Notes under the pieces: generated by a model
Database searches by the model: none
What the model was told of the DNA's origin: nothing
What the model saw: only the letters and a program-made list of their open reading frames with translations
Shown here: one piece after another, positions 26,801 through 34,681 of the stretch
Numbering within the stretch: the first letter of the stretch is position 1
Layout: each line of letters opens with the position of its first letter
Source: Achromobacter sp. UMC46
GTDB lineage: Bacteria; Pseudomonadota; Gammaproteobacteria; Burkholderiales; Burkholderiaceae_B
Direction: 5' to 3'
Assembly: GCF_014170335.1 (NCBI RefSeq)
Contig: NZ_LZZS01000004.1
Location: 930,001 to 994,000 of the forward strand
Length of the DNA: 64,000 nucleotides
Position numbers and translations under genes: made by a program

Positions 26801-27445
26801 TCAGGCGGCGTACCACAGCACCGCGAAGAAATGGCAGACGGTGCCGGCAAGCACGAACAGGTGCCACACGAAATGGCTGTAGCGCCAGCGGTTGTCGAAT
26901 ACGAAGAACACTACGCCGCCGGTATAGGCCAGGCCGCCCGCCACCAGCCACCACAGCCCGCCGGTCGGGACGCGTTCGATCAGCGGATTCACCGCGATGA
27001 TCACCAGCCAGCCCATCGCCAGGTACAGCCCGGTGGAGATGGCCGGGCGGTTCAGGCGTTTGCTGGCCTTCAGCCCGACGCCCAGCAGGGCCAGCCCCCA
27101 CACCAGGCCGAACAGGGTCCAGCCCCATGGGCCGCGCAACGCGCCCAGCGCAAACGGCGTATAGGTGCCGGCGATCAGCAGGTAGATGGCCGAATGGTCC
27201 AGCACGTTGAAGATCTGCTTGGCACGGCAAAGCGGCAGCGCGTGATAGATGGTGGATGCCAGATACAGCAGGCACATCGAGGCGGCGAAGACGGCGGCGC
27301 CCGCGATGAAGGCGGCGTCGCCCTGGCGCACGGCGGCGATGATCAGGAAGGGGGCGGCGGCCACGGCACCGGCCGCGCCCACGCCGTGGCTGATGGTGTT
27401 GGCGATTTCTTCGCCCAGGGTCTGGGGTCTGTCGTTGGGGAACAT
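26801..27445 (-). CDS. trhA: Hemolysin III / TrhA family membrane protein
   Basis: 214-residue, seven-span protein of the PAQR-like hemolysin III family. The conserved polar set is present: STIYHALP near 64-71, LDHSAIYLLIAGTYTPF near 82-98 and the C-terminal SHFVWHLFVLAGTVCHFF. TrhA is linked to membrane energetics and fluidity; cytolysis is not its main role. Convergent with the monooxygenase gene. Confidence 0.9.
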   Translation of the reverse strand: MFPNDRPQTLGEEIANTISHGVGAAGAVAAAPFLIIAAVRQGDAAFIAGAAVFAASMCLLYLASTIYHALPLCRAKQIFNVLDHSAIYLLIAGTYTPFALGALRGPWGWTLFGLVWGLALLGVGLKASKRLNRPAISTGLYLAMGWLVIIAVNPLIERVPTGGLWWLVAGGLAYTGGVVFFVFDNRWRYSHFVWHLFVLAGTVCHFFAVLWYAA

Positions 27446-27540
27446 GAATGCGTCTTGTTGAAGCGAGGCTTACACCATAGGCGCTTTGCGCCGCGCGCTC
27501 AAGGGGCCGCAGGCGCTCGGCGAGGCTGATGCGGCGCGGC

Positions 27541-27618
27541 TTGATTTTGTTCAAATGCCACCCATGTCCGGCGCAAGGAAATATGCAGGTAGGAAGTTAC
27601 TCTGTGATACATTTCACG
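27541..27618 (+). promoter_or_regulatory. FNR-like and CRP-like boxes before a small membrane protein gene
   Basis: TTGATTTTGTTCAA at 27541-27554 differs from the FNR consensus at one position. TGTGA-N6-TCACG at 27603-27618 is one base from the CRP/Vfr consensus. Both lie in the 278-base gap between divergent trhA and the 59-residue gene at 27724. Which gene they serve is open. Confidence 0.45.
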
Positions 27619-27723
27619 CACAAATAAATCCGCCCGAAGAGGCGGCGCATGTTCTTGTCCCAGGCTCGCGTCCGCGGCTGCGCGTGCGCGCCCGCGCAAC
27701 AGATACTCTAAGGGGAGACTCTG

Positions 27724-27903
27724 ATGATTCCGGCAATCGGCCTGATGGTGGGCGCATACATCATCACTCGGATGACCGCCATGCTGACGCGTCCCGACGC
27801 CAGTAAAGTGGTCAGGGTATTGTCCATACTGACCATCGCCGTGGCGCTGATGTCCTGTCTGCAATTGTTGACGGGTGGCGCCGGTCCGGCTCCAAGATTC
27901 TGA
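27724..27903 (+). CDS. 59-residue small membrane protein
   Basis: Predicted 59 residues beginning MIPAIGLMVGAYIITRM, with a second hydrophobic helix near 31-50 (VLSILTIAVALMSCLQLL) and a short Pro/Gly tail. AAGGGGA sits 8-9 bases upstream of the ATG. I recognise no family. The good ribosome site, two helices and the CRP/FNR-like boxes upstream support a real gene. Possible roles in respiration or membrane sensing are speculation. Confidence 0.62.
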   Translation: MIPAIGLMVGAYIITRMTAMLTRPDASKVVRVLSILTIAVALMSCLQLLTGGAGPAPRF

Positions 27904-28017
27904 GTTCCAGGCGTCCGTGACCGTGCGGGCGCGATGGCCGGCGTGCCGCAGCGAGCGGCCCCGCGGCGCCACGGCGCCGGCGCGAAGTCAAGAAGGTTTA
28001 CTGGCCGAGGCCTAGCA

Positions 28018-29109
28018 ATGGCGCGCAGTTTTACCAGTCTGTTTTTCAAAGCCGCAAAGAAACTAAGCAAACTCCAGCGCGCGGCGCTGCGCATGGCGGC
28101 CCCCAAAGCCACCAGGAAACGCACCGCATCGGCGCGCAAGACGGCGGTCAAGCTTGCGCCGCCGGCTGCAACCCCCCGCCCACCGGCCGTGTCGTCCCTG
28201 GGCGGCGGGCGTTGGGAGGCGTCACGGCAGTTCTCCGACGGCGCGGGACGCCAGTTGGCCTTCGCGCGCTATACGCCGGCGCCCGCGCCACGCGCCGGCA
28301 TGCCGGTGGTCGTGATGCTGCATGGTTGCCGGCAGACGTCGTTGGCGTTCGCGCGCGGCACGCGCATGAACCAATGGGCGGATGCCGGCGGCTTCATGGT
28401 GCTGTATCCGCAGCAGTCCATGACCCGTCAGGTCCAGCGCTGCTGGCGCTGGTTCCAGCCCGATGCCCAGCATGGCGGCGCCGAGGCCGATCTGATCGCG
28501 GCGCTGATCCGGTCGGAAGTCGCACGGCATGACCTGGATCCGGAACGGGTCTACATCGCGGGGTTGTCGGCGGGCGCGGGCATGGCGGCGCTGGTGGCGT
28601 TGCGGCATCCCTCGCTGATTGCCGCGGTGGCCATGCATTCCGGCCCCGTCGTGGGCGACGCGCACAGCGCGGCCAGCGGCATCGGCACGATGCGGCGCGG
28701 CAGCCTCAAACCGTTGCTGCCGTTGCTGGAAGGCGTGGCGGATCCCGCCGTATTCCGCCTGGGCATGCCCGCCTTGATCCTGCAGGGGCAGCTGGATCCG
28801 GCGGTGGCACCGCGCAACGGCAAGCAGTTGTTCGAACAGTTCCGCGCCTTGAACGGCCTGGGTCCGGAAGCTCTTCCGGTCGAGCGCGTGCTGGGGCTGG
28901 GCACCGACAAGGCGTATCGCCGCATGGACCTGCTGCGCGGGCGCAAGACGGTATTGCGCCTGTGCGAAATCACGCGCCTGGAGCATGCCTGGAGCGGCGG
29001 CGACGCGTCGGTGAAGTACCACGCGCGGGGCGGCCCCGACGCCTCGGCTCTGGTATGGCGGTTTTTTCAGGGCTTGCGCCGGACGGGCGCGGAGCAGCGG
29101 GAAGCATAG
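28018..29109 (+). CDS. PHB-depolymerase-type esterase
   Basis: 363-residue alpha/beta hydrolase of the esterase PHB depolymerase family. The core begins with VVVMLHGCRQT (98-107), the nucleophile is Ser184 in GLSAGAG, the acid is probably in LQGQLDPAV and the His in EHAWSGGD. Residues 1-55 are a Lys/Arg/Ala-rich leader with no export signal, unlike secreted depolymerases, so it may act on intracellular PHB granules or another ester. ATG 28018 is chosen as the first ATG after the upstream gene. Confidence 0.83.
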   Translation: MARSFTSLFFKAAKKLSKLQRAALRMAAPKATRKRTASARKTAVKLAPPAATPRPPAVSSLGGGRWEASRQFSDGAGRQLAFARYTPAPAPRAGMPVVVMLHGCRQTSLAFARGTRMNQWADAGGFMVLYPQQSMTRQVQRCWRWFQPDAQHGGAEADLIAALIRSEVARHDLDPERVYIAGLSAGAGMAALVALRHPSLIAAVAMHSGPVVGDAHSAASGIGTMRRGSLKPLLPLLEGVADPAVFRLGMPALILQGQLDPAVAPRNGKQLFEQFRALNGLGPEALPVERVLGLGTDKAYRRMDLLRGRKTVLRLCEITRLEHAWSGGDASVKYHARGGPDASALVWRFFQGLRRTGAEQREA

Positions 29110-29278
29110 GTATCCGTGGGCAGGCGCCATCGGGCCGTCGCCATTGTTCGCGAATCGGGAATGCAGTTGTCGAGGCCGGCGGCTATGGAAACGACACGGT
29201 GCGGCGGTAAGATCGCCGCATTCCAGATCCAGGCGGAGCGCGTGCCCTGCCCAAGCTGGCTTTTTGGAAATCTGCGCC

Positions 29279-29791
29279 ATGTCCCTCTCTATCTATCAGG
29301 CATCCGTGCCCGTCTTCGTTCGCGGCATGACCGTGCTGGCCGACCTGCTGGAAAAGGCCGTCGCCCATGCCCAGGCCGAAGGGCTTGATCCCGCCGCGCT
29401 CGTCAATGCGCGCCTGGCGCCCGACATGTATCCGTTGTCAGGCCAGGTCCAACGCGCCAGCGACGCCGCCAAATTCGCGGTCCAGCGACTGTCCCAGGGG
29501 CAGGCGCCGAAGTTTCCCGACGAAGAGACGACGTTCGAGCAGTTGCAGCAACGCATCGCCGACACCATCGCCTATCTGCAAAGCGTGACGCCTGACCAGG
29601 TGGAGGGCGCCGAAAGCCGCAAGATCGTCGTGAACTTCGGCGACTTCAAACCGGAATTCCAGGGCGACGGCTACCTGCTGACGTTCGCGTTGCCCAACTT
29701 CTATTTCCACATCACGACCGCCTATGCGATCTTGCGCAACGCCGGCGTGAAGATCGGCAAGCTGGATTTCCTGGGCCCATATTCGCAGTAA
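29279..29791 (+). CDS. DUF1993 family protein
   Basis: 170-residue helical protein of the DUF1993 (DinB-like) family: MSLSIYQASVPVFVRGMTVLADLLEKA, LAPDMYPLSGQVQRASDAAKFAVQRL, and FALPNFYFHITTAYAILRNAGV, with His in the last segment as a possible metal ligand. Biochemical role unknown. A strong bidirectional terminator follows 15 bases downstream. Confidence 0.85.
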   Translation: MSLSIYQASVPVFVRGMTVLADLLEKAVAHAQAEGLDPAALVNARLAPDMYPLSGQVQRASDAAKFAVQRLSQGQAPKFPDEETTFEQLQQRIADTIAYLQSVTPDQVEGAESRKIVVNFGDFKPEFQGDGYLLTFALPNFYFHITTAYAILRNAGVKIGKLDFLGPYSQ

Positions 29792-29806
29792 GTCTCGGGC
29801 AGACGT

Positions 29807-29859
29807 AAAAAAGCCCGCAGCGGCCGGATCCTTTCGAGTCCGGCCGCTGCGGGCTTTTT
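29807..29859. terminator. Bidirectional Rho-independent terminator
   Basis: A perfect 16-bp stem (29813-29828 with 29839-29854) and 10-base loop is flanked by six A residues before and five T residues after, so it can end both the DUF1993 transcript and the convergent VOC transcript. Confidence 0.93.
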
Positions 29860-29881
29860 CCTGCGTGCCGGCGCGACGCGC

Positions 29882-30394
29882 TTATTGCTTGGCGGCCGCG
29901 GCTGCCGCGGCATCGCCGCAGCCGGTCATGTCGCCCATCTTGGCCATGTTCTGCTGGATTTCCTCGGGCGAGTAGTTGAACTTGTGCGTGGCGATGGACC
30001 AGCGGTGGCCGAACGGGTCCACCACCTGGCCGTAACGGTCGCCCCAGAACATGTCCGCGACGGGCATCGTCACGGTGGCGCCGGCGGCCACGGCCTGCTT
30101 CATCGCGGCGTCCACGTCGTTCATGTACAGGTGCAGCGTCACGGGCGAGCCCTTCAATGCCTTGGGCCCCAGGCTGCCCCATTCGGGGAAGTCGTCCATC
30201 AGCATCAGCACGGAATCGCCGATGCGGATGGCGGCATGCATGATCTTGCCGTTGGGCCCGGGCAGGCGCGCGAGCTCTTCGGCGTTGAAGGCCTTCTTGT
30301 AGAAGGCGATGGCATCCGACGCGCCTTCGCACACGATATGCGAGGTCAGCGTGTGCATGCCGTCGGGAATGGGCTGTTTTGCAGGGGTGGCCAT
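29882..30394 (-). CDS. VOC-family (PhnB-like) protein
   Basis: 170 residues with the glyoxalase/bleomycin-resistance fold. HTLTSHIVCEGASDAIAFYKKAFNAEEL opens the first half, HAAIRIGDSVLMLMDDFP closes it, and MFWGDRYGQVVDPFGHRWSIATH is the typical C-terminal segment. A poly-Ala tail (last 10 residues) follows a CGD segment. Catalytic activity is uncertain for this branch. It and the DUF1428 gene 120 bases upstream are both minus-strand. Confidence 0.87.
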   Translation of the reverse strand: MATPAKQPIPDGMHTLTSHIVCEGASDAIAFYKKAFNAEELARLPGPNGKIMHAAIRIGDSVLMLMDDFPEWGSLGPKALKGSPVTLHLYMNDVDAAMKQAVAAGATVTMPVADMFWGDRYGQVVDPFGHRWSIATHKFNYSPEEIQQNMAKMGDMTGCGDAAAAAAAKQ

Positions 30395-30514
30395 GGTGAG
30401 TCTCCAGAATCGTTGACTGTCGGGGGGACGGAGCGCCGGGGCCGGTGCGGTCCAGCGGCTCCTGCCTATACGACGAACGGGCGATGCCGGTTTCGACAGG
30501 GCGCCCGGTTTTTT

Positions 30515-30871
30515 TTACTTGGCGACCAGCGTGTTGAAGCCGCCCAGGCACATGCGTTTGAAATCGAACACGCCTTCGCAGGACATGTTGCTCAACCGGG
30601 GGTCCGCCATGACTTTGGCGTTGATCCGGTCGCGCTCGGGCTTGCTTTCGAACAAGACCCAGGCGAACACCACCGTTTCGTCTGCCTTCGCGCCAGCGGC
30701 CGCCGTGAACGAGCCGAACCCTTCCATGTCGATGTCGTCGGCGACGCATTCGCGGTAGTCCAGCGCCCCGTGCTCGATCCAGACGACCTTGGCCTGCTCC
30801 GCCATTTTCTTGTACGCCGGCAGGTTCGCCTTGGGGACGGCGAGAAGGTAACCATCTATGTACTTTTCCAT
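30515..30871 (-). CDS. DUF1428 family protein
   Basis: 118-residue ferredoxin-like-fold protein: MEKYIDGYLLAVPKANLPAYKKMAEQA at the start and KRMCLGGFNTLVAK at the end match DUF1428 (YbaA-like). AAGGAG lies 7 bases before ATG 30871. DUF1428 genes often neighbour VOC/PhnB genes, as here. Function unknown. Confidence 0.88.
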   Translation of the reverse strand: MEKYIDGYLLAVPKANLPAYKKMAEQAKVVWIEHGALDYRECVADDIDMEGFGSFTAAAGAKADETVVFAWVLFESKPERDRINAKVMADPRLSNMSCEGVFDFKRMCLGGFNTLVAK

Positions 30872-30997
30872 CAAACACTCCTTTGATCCATGTTGTTCTA
30901 TCCGGCGCCAGGCGTGCCCGCTGGTCACGCCCGCAGCCGTCCGGCCTTGAAGCCGGCAGATGTCACTGTATCGGGATTGGGGCAGGTTTCAGATAGG

Positions 30998-31030
30998 GGA
31001 TTGCGACATTCTTGCGGGTGGATTGCGACA
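30998..31030. promoter_or_regulatory. Tandem direct repeat GGATTGCGACA, candidate AraC operator
   Basis: An 11-base sequence occurs exactly at 30998-31008 and 31020-31030, start to start 22 bp, two helical turns. It sits between the divergent DUF1428 and GlxA-type regulator genes. AraC-type regulators bind such direct repeats, so autoregulation or control of DUF1428/VOC is likely. Confidence 0.55.
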
Positions 31031-31102
31031 GTGCACAAGCGTATGCTTGGCGTCATGAAAAACGCCGCTCCGCGGCTCCCGCCGCCCGGACTTTCCGCCC
31101 CA

Positions 31103-32065
31103 ATGAAAAACGTCGCTTTCCTACTGCCGACGGGAGCGAACATCGCTTCCCTGGAGACTGCGCGCCATGGCTTCCTGGTCGCCAACGAATACCTGGCCGC
31201 GCATGGCCGTGAACCGCGTTTCCGGGTGCGCACGCTGGCGTTGACCCGCGAGGTCAGCCTGGACGACGGGCGTATCAAAGTGCAGGCCGACCTGGTGCTG
31301 GCCGACGCGCTTGACATCGATATCTGCATCGCACCGCCGTTGCTGGGCGCCGTGTCCGATGCGGTCCTGTCCAACCGCGAACTGATCGACTGGTTGTCGC
31401 GCCATCACCGCGAGGGCGGCGAAGTCGCCAGCCTGTGCATGGGCGCCGCGCTGCTGGCGGCGGGCGGGGTGCTGGACGGGCAGCAAGCCGTGGTGCATTG
31501 GGTGGCGCAAAACCTGTACGCCAGCCTGTTCCCGAACGTGCAGTGGGTCAGCGACCGCGTCGTCATGGCCGACAACGGCATCTACACGAGCGGCGGCGCG
31601 TTTTCGGCCGCGCACCTGGTGCTGCATCTGATCGAAAAATACACTGACCGCGACACCGCCATCTGGTGCGCCAAATACTTCCAGTTGGACTGGAGCCGGC
31701 AGAGCCAGCTGCCGTTCTCGGTGTTCACGGGGCAGAAGGGCCACGCCGACGACGTCGTGCGGGCCGTGCAGACTGACATCGAAGGCCGCTACACGGAGAA
31801 GATCACCGTGGAAGACCTGGCCGACCGCCACGCGATGGGCCGTCGCACGTTGGAACGCCGGTTCCGGCAAGCCACGGGGAACAGCATCGTGGAATACGTG
31901 CAGCGGGTCCGTGTCGAGGCCGCGAAGAAGCGGCTGGAGAGCTCGCGCAAAAGCGTGTCGGAAGTGATGTACGAGGTCGGCTACAACGACACCAAGGCGT
32001 TTCGCGACATTTTCAACAAATACTGCGGCATGTCGCCCGTCGGCTATCGCGAACGCTATCAGTGA
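31103..32065 (+). CDS. GlxA-family regulator (DJ-1/PfpI domain plus AraC HTH)
   Basis: 320 residues: an N-terminal class I amidotransferase-like sensor (MKNVAFLLPTGANIASLE, then EVASLCMGAALLAAGGVLDG with the nucleophile-elbow Cys near residue 112) and a C-terminal AraC double HTH (ITVEDLADRHAMGRRTLERRFRQATG, SVSEVMYEVGYNDTKAFRDIFNKY). Relatives sense quaternary amines or amino acids. In-frame ATGs at 31043 and 31055 also exist; none has a clear ribosome site. I take 31103 because it directly begins the domain. Confidence 0.85.
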   Translation: MKNVAFLLPTGANIASLETARHGFLVANEYLAAHGREPRFRVRTLALTREVSLDDGRIKVQADLVLADALDIDICIAPPLLGAVSDAVLSNRELIDWLSRHHREGGEVASLCMGAALLAAGGVLDGQQAVVHWVAQNLYASLFPNVQWVSDRVVMADNGIYTSGGAFSAAHLVLHLIEKYTDRDTAIWCAKYFQLDWSRQSQLPFSVFTGQKGHADDVVRAVQTDIEGRYTEKITVEDLADRHAMGRRTLERRFRQATGNSIVEYVQRVRVEAAKKRLESSRKSVSEVMYEVGYNDTKAFRDIFNKYCGMSPVGYRERYQ

Positions 32066-32214
32066 CCCTGCGCACGGATGAGATCCCGGCGCAGGGCCGC
32101 GGCGCCATCATCCGCGTTGCGGTGTGGCGCAGGCCGAGCTTTGCGCGGCGCCGCCCACACCGCGCGCGGCAGGCGGACGGGCATGCGGGAGACGGTGAGG
32201 GGAATACCCAAAAG

Positions 32215-32246
32215 TGGCTATATGAAATGCTTGGGATTGGCTATCT
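32215..32246 (+). promoter_or_regulatory. TGGCTAT direct repeats before the M20-kinase-lyase operon
   Basis: TGGCTATAT (32215-32223) and TGGCTATCT (32238-32246) repeat 23 bp apart, about 60-90 bases upstream of the deacylase gene. The same TGGCTATA core forms a palindrome in the MocR/MFS gap at 37597-37617. MocR/PdxR-type regulators commonly bind repeated sites, so this is the likely target of the MocR protein at 36052. The remaining 32066-32303 shows nothing else. Confidence 0.6.
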
Positions 32247-32303
32247 GACTTAGCGCCAGTTTCCCCTATCATCTTTGGCATTGTCCCTAACCGTGGAACA
32301 TCC

Positions 32304-33602
32304 ATGCCCGAGCTGACCCAAGCGCTGAAAGCGCGCATTCTCGCGGCCGTCAATGACGGCTATGCCGACCAGACCGATACGCTGGCGCAGTTGGTCCGAA
32401 TCCCGTCCCAGCGCGGCGAAGAGGCGGCCGCGCAGGATTTCATGGCGGCGCAGTATGCGGCGCGGGGCTATGAGGTGGACCGCTGGCAGATCGACATCGA
32501 TGCCATCAAGCACATGCCGGGTTTCTCGCCGGTAGCCATCTCGTACGACAACGCGTTCAACGTGGTGGGCACCCACCGCTCGCGAACGCGCCAGGGCCGG
32601 TCGCTGATCCTGAACGGCCATATCGACGTGGTGCCCGTGGGGCCCCGGTCGCAATGGAGCCGCGACCCCTATGACCCGGCCATCATCGACGGCTGGATGC
32701 ACGGACGCGGCGCGGGCGACATGAAATCGGGCCTTGTCGCCTGCATGGCGGCGCTGGACGCGCTGCGCCGGGTCGGGCTGCAGCCGGCGGCGGACGTGTT
32801 CCTGCAATCCGTGGTGGAAGAGGAATGCACCGGCAACGGCGCGTTGGCCTGCCTGCAGCGCGGCTACCGCGCCGATGCCGCATTCATTCCCGAACCCCTG
32901 CTGCCGATGCTGATGCGGGCCCAGGTCGGGCCCATGTGGTTCCAGGTGCAGGTCGACGGCGATCCGCAGCACGCGTCGGCGGCGTTTTCGGGCGCAGGCG
33001 CCAACGCCATCCAGAAAGCCATCTTCATGATCCAGGCGATGGACGAACTGGAGGAACGCTGGAACGGCCGCAAATGCGAGCACACCCATTTCTGCGACCA
33101 CCCGCATCCCATCCGCTTCAACCTGGGCAAGATCGCCGGCGGCGACTGGCCCTCGAGCGTGCCCGCCTGGTGTACCTTCGACATGCGCGTCGCGGTGTTC
33201 CCGGGCCAGAGCCTGGAGGCCGCCCGTGCCGAGATCGAAGCGTTCGTCGCGGAAGTGGCCGCGCGTGATCCCTTCCTCGCCAAGCATCCGCCCAAGGTGA
33301 TCTACCACGGCTTCATGGCCGAAGGCTATGAACTGAAGGATTCCGAGGACGTCGAGGCGGCGCTGCGAGTCAGCCATGAGGCGGTCTTCAACGAGCCGCT
33401 GCAGGAATACGTCACCTCGGCCGCGACCGACGCCCGGTTCTACGGCCTCTACGCCGATACGCCGGCCATCGTCTACGGCCCGGAATGCCGCATGCCGCAC
33501 GGCAACGACGAGTCGGTGAACCTGGAATCGGTGCGCAAGGTGACGCAGACCATCGCATTGTTCATTGCCGAATGGTGCGGCCTGGAAGAGATCGCCGCAT
33601 GA
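32304..33602 (+). CDS. M20-family ArgE/DapE-type deacylase
   Basis: 432-residue zinc aminoacylase-like hydrolase. Metal and catalytic motifs: LNGHIDVVPVG (near 100-110), WMHGRGAGDMKSGLVA, VVEEECTGNG (catalytic Glu pair) and a C-terminal MPHGNDESV. It should remove an N-acyl group from an amino acid or amine. It heads an operon with ATGA-coupled kinase and PLP enzyme genes, suggesting it frees an acylated amino alcohol or hydroxy-amino acid for phosphorylation (inference). Confidence 0.87.
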   Translation: MPELTQALKARILAAVNDGYADQTDTLAQLVRIPSQRGEEAAAQDFMAAQYAARGYEVDRWQIDIDAIKHMPGFSPVAISYDNAFNVVGTHRSRTRQGRSLILNGHIDVVPVGPRSQWSRDPYDPAIIDGWMHGRGAGDMKSGLVACMAALDALRRVGLQPAADVFLQSVVEEECTGNGALACLQRGYRADAAFIPEPLLPMLMRAQVGPMWFQVQVDGDPQHASAAFSGAGANAIQKAIFMIQAMDELEERWNGRKCEHTHFCDHPHPIRFNLGKIAGGDWPSSVPAWCTFDMRVAVFPGQSLEAARAEIEAFVAEVAARDPFLAKHPPKVIYHGFMAEGYELKDSEDVEAALRVSHEAVFNEPLQEYVTSAATDARFYGLYADTPAIVYGPECRMPHGNDESVNLESVRKVTQTIALFIAEWCGLEEIAA

Positions 33603-34681
33603 CGATCCGCAGCACGGCGACCCCGACGGCCGAACAGGCGCTCTTTGCGGCCGAAGCCCCGAAACTGACCATCGACGATGCCCGGGCGATTGCCTGGGAC
33701 GTCTTCGGGCTGCGTACCCAGGCGGAATTGCTGAGCAGCGAGCGCGACCAGAACTTTCACCTGCGCCTGGACGATGGCAGCGCCTATGTCCTGAAAGCCA
33801 CTCATCCCGCCGAGGATCCGGCGGTGACGGACTTCCAGACGCAGGCACAGCTTCACCTGATGCGCGCCGACAGCAGCCTGCCGGTACCGCACCTGCTGTT
33901 GACGCGCGACGGCCGCCACGTGCATCGGCACGACGGGCCGGCGGGCGTACGCCGCGCCATCCGGGTGATCACCTTTCTATCCGGCACGCCGCTCTACAGG
34001 ACCCCACGCAGCGCGTCGCAGGCGCAAGCCCTGGGCCATGCGCTGGCGGGCTTCGATCTGGCCTTGCGGGGGTTCGAACATCCGACTGCGAACCACACGC
34101 TGTTGTGGGACCTGCAGCACGCGGAACAGGTGGCGGATCTGCTGGCCGGCATTGAAGACGCCGGCCAGCGCGCGCTGGCCGAGCGCACCCTGGCGCGGTT
34201 CATGGCGCATGTCCGGCCGGCGCTGCCGGGCCTGCGCCGCCAGGTCATCCACAATGATTTGAACCCCTACAACGTCCTCGTGGACGCGGCGCAGCCCGAC
34301 CGTATTTCGGCCATCCTCGATTTCGGCGACATGGTGCAGGCGCCGCTTGTGCAGGACCTTGCAGTGGCCTGCTCGTACCTGCTGGAAGATTCGGCCAGCC
34401 CGCTGGATCGCGCTGCACTGTGCGTGGCCCGCTACCACCGCTTGAATCCGCTGACGGATCCGGAGATCGCGCTGCTGCCGGACCTGATTGCCACGCGCCT
34501 GCTTCTTACCGTGGCCATCACGGGCTGGCGTGCCAAGCAGCACCCCGAAAACCGTACCTACATCCTGCGCAACAACGCCCCCGCCTGGATCGGCCTGGCG
34601 CGACTCGCGGCCTTGCCGCAAGGGCGCGCCCGGGACATTCTGTCGCGGGCCTGCGGCGCCACTTTGGAGAATCCCGCATGA
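33599..34681 (+). CDS. APH-family small-molecule kinase, hydroxylysine-kinase-like
   Basis: 360-residue aminoglycoside-phosphotransferase-fold kinase. The catalytic loop is VIHNDLNPYNVLV (Asp220) and the Mg2+ motif DFGDM begins at Asp241; YVLKATHP holds the ATP lysine. The fold is shared by choline, ethanolamine, homoserine and hydroxylysine kinases. Its direct pairing with a GKPMGNGHP-type class III PLP enzyme is the hydroxylysine kinase/phospho-lyase combination. It overlaps both neighbours by 4 bases. It should not be read as antibiotic resistance. Confidence 0.83.
   Translation: MTIRSTATPTAEQALFAAEAPKLTIDDARAIAWDVFGLRTQAELLSSERDQNFHLRLDDGSAYVLKATHPAEDPAVTDFQTQAQLHLMRADSSLPVPHLLLTRDGRHVHRHDGPAGVRRAIRVITFLSGTPLYRTPRSASQAQALGHALAGFDLALRGFEHPTANHTLLWDLQHAEQVADLLAGIEDAGQRALAERTLARFMAHVRPALPGLRRQVIHNDLNPYNVLVDAAQPDRISAILDFGDMVQAPLVQDLAVACSYLLEDSASPLDRAALCVARYHRLNPLTDPEIALLPDLIATRLLLTVAITGWRAKQHPENRTYILRNNAPAWIGLARLAALPQGRARDILSRACGATLENPA

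Noticed and set aside
30470-30514. Terminator at GGGCGCCC plus T run between the DUF1428 and VOC genes
   Set aside because: The T run is on the plus strand while both flanking genes are on the minus strand, and the stem is weak.
33599-34681. Aminoglycoside resistance gene
   Set aside because: APH fold only; operon with a phospho-lyase-like enzyme and deacylase points to metabolic kinase.
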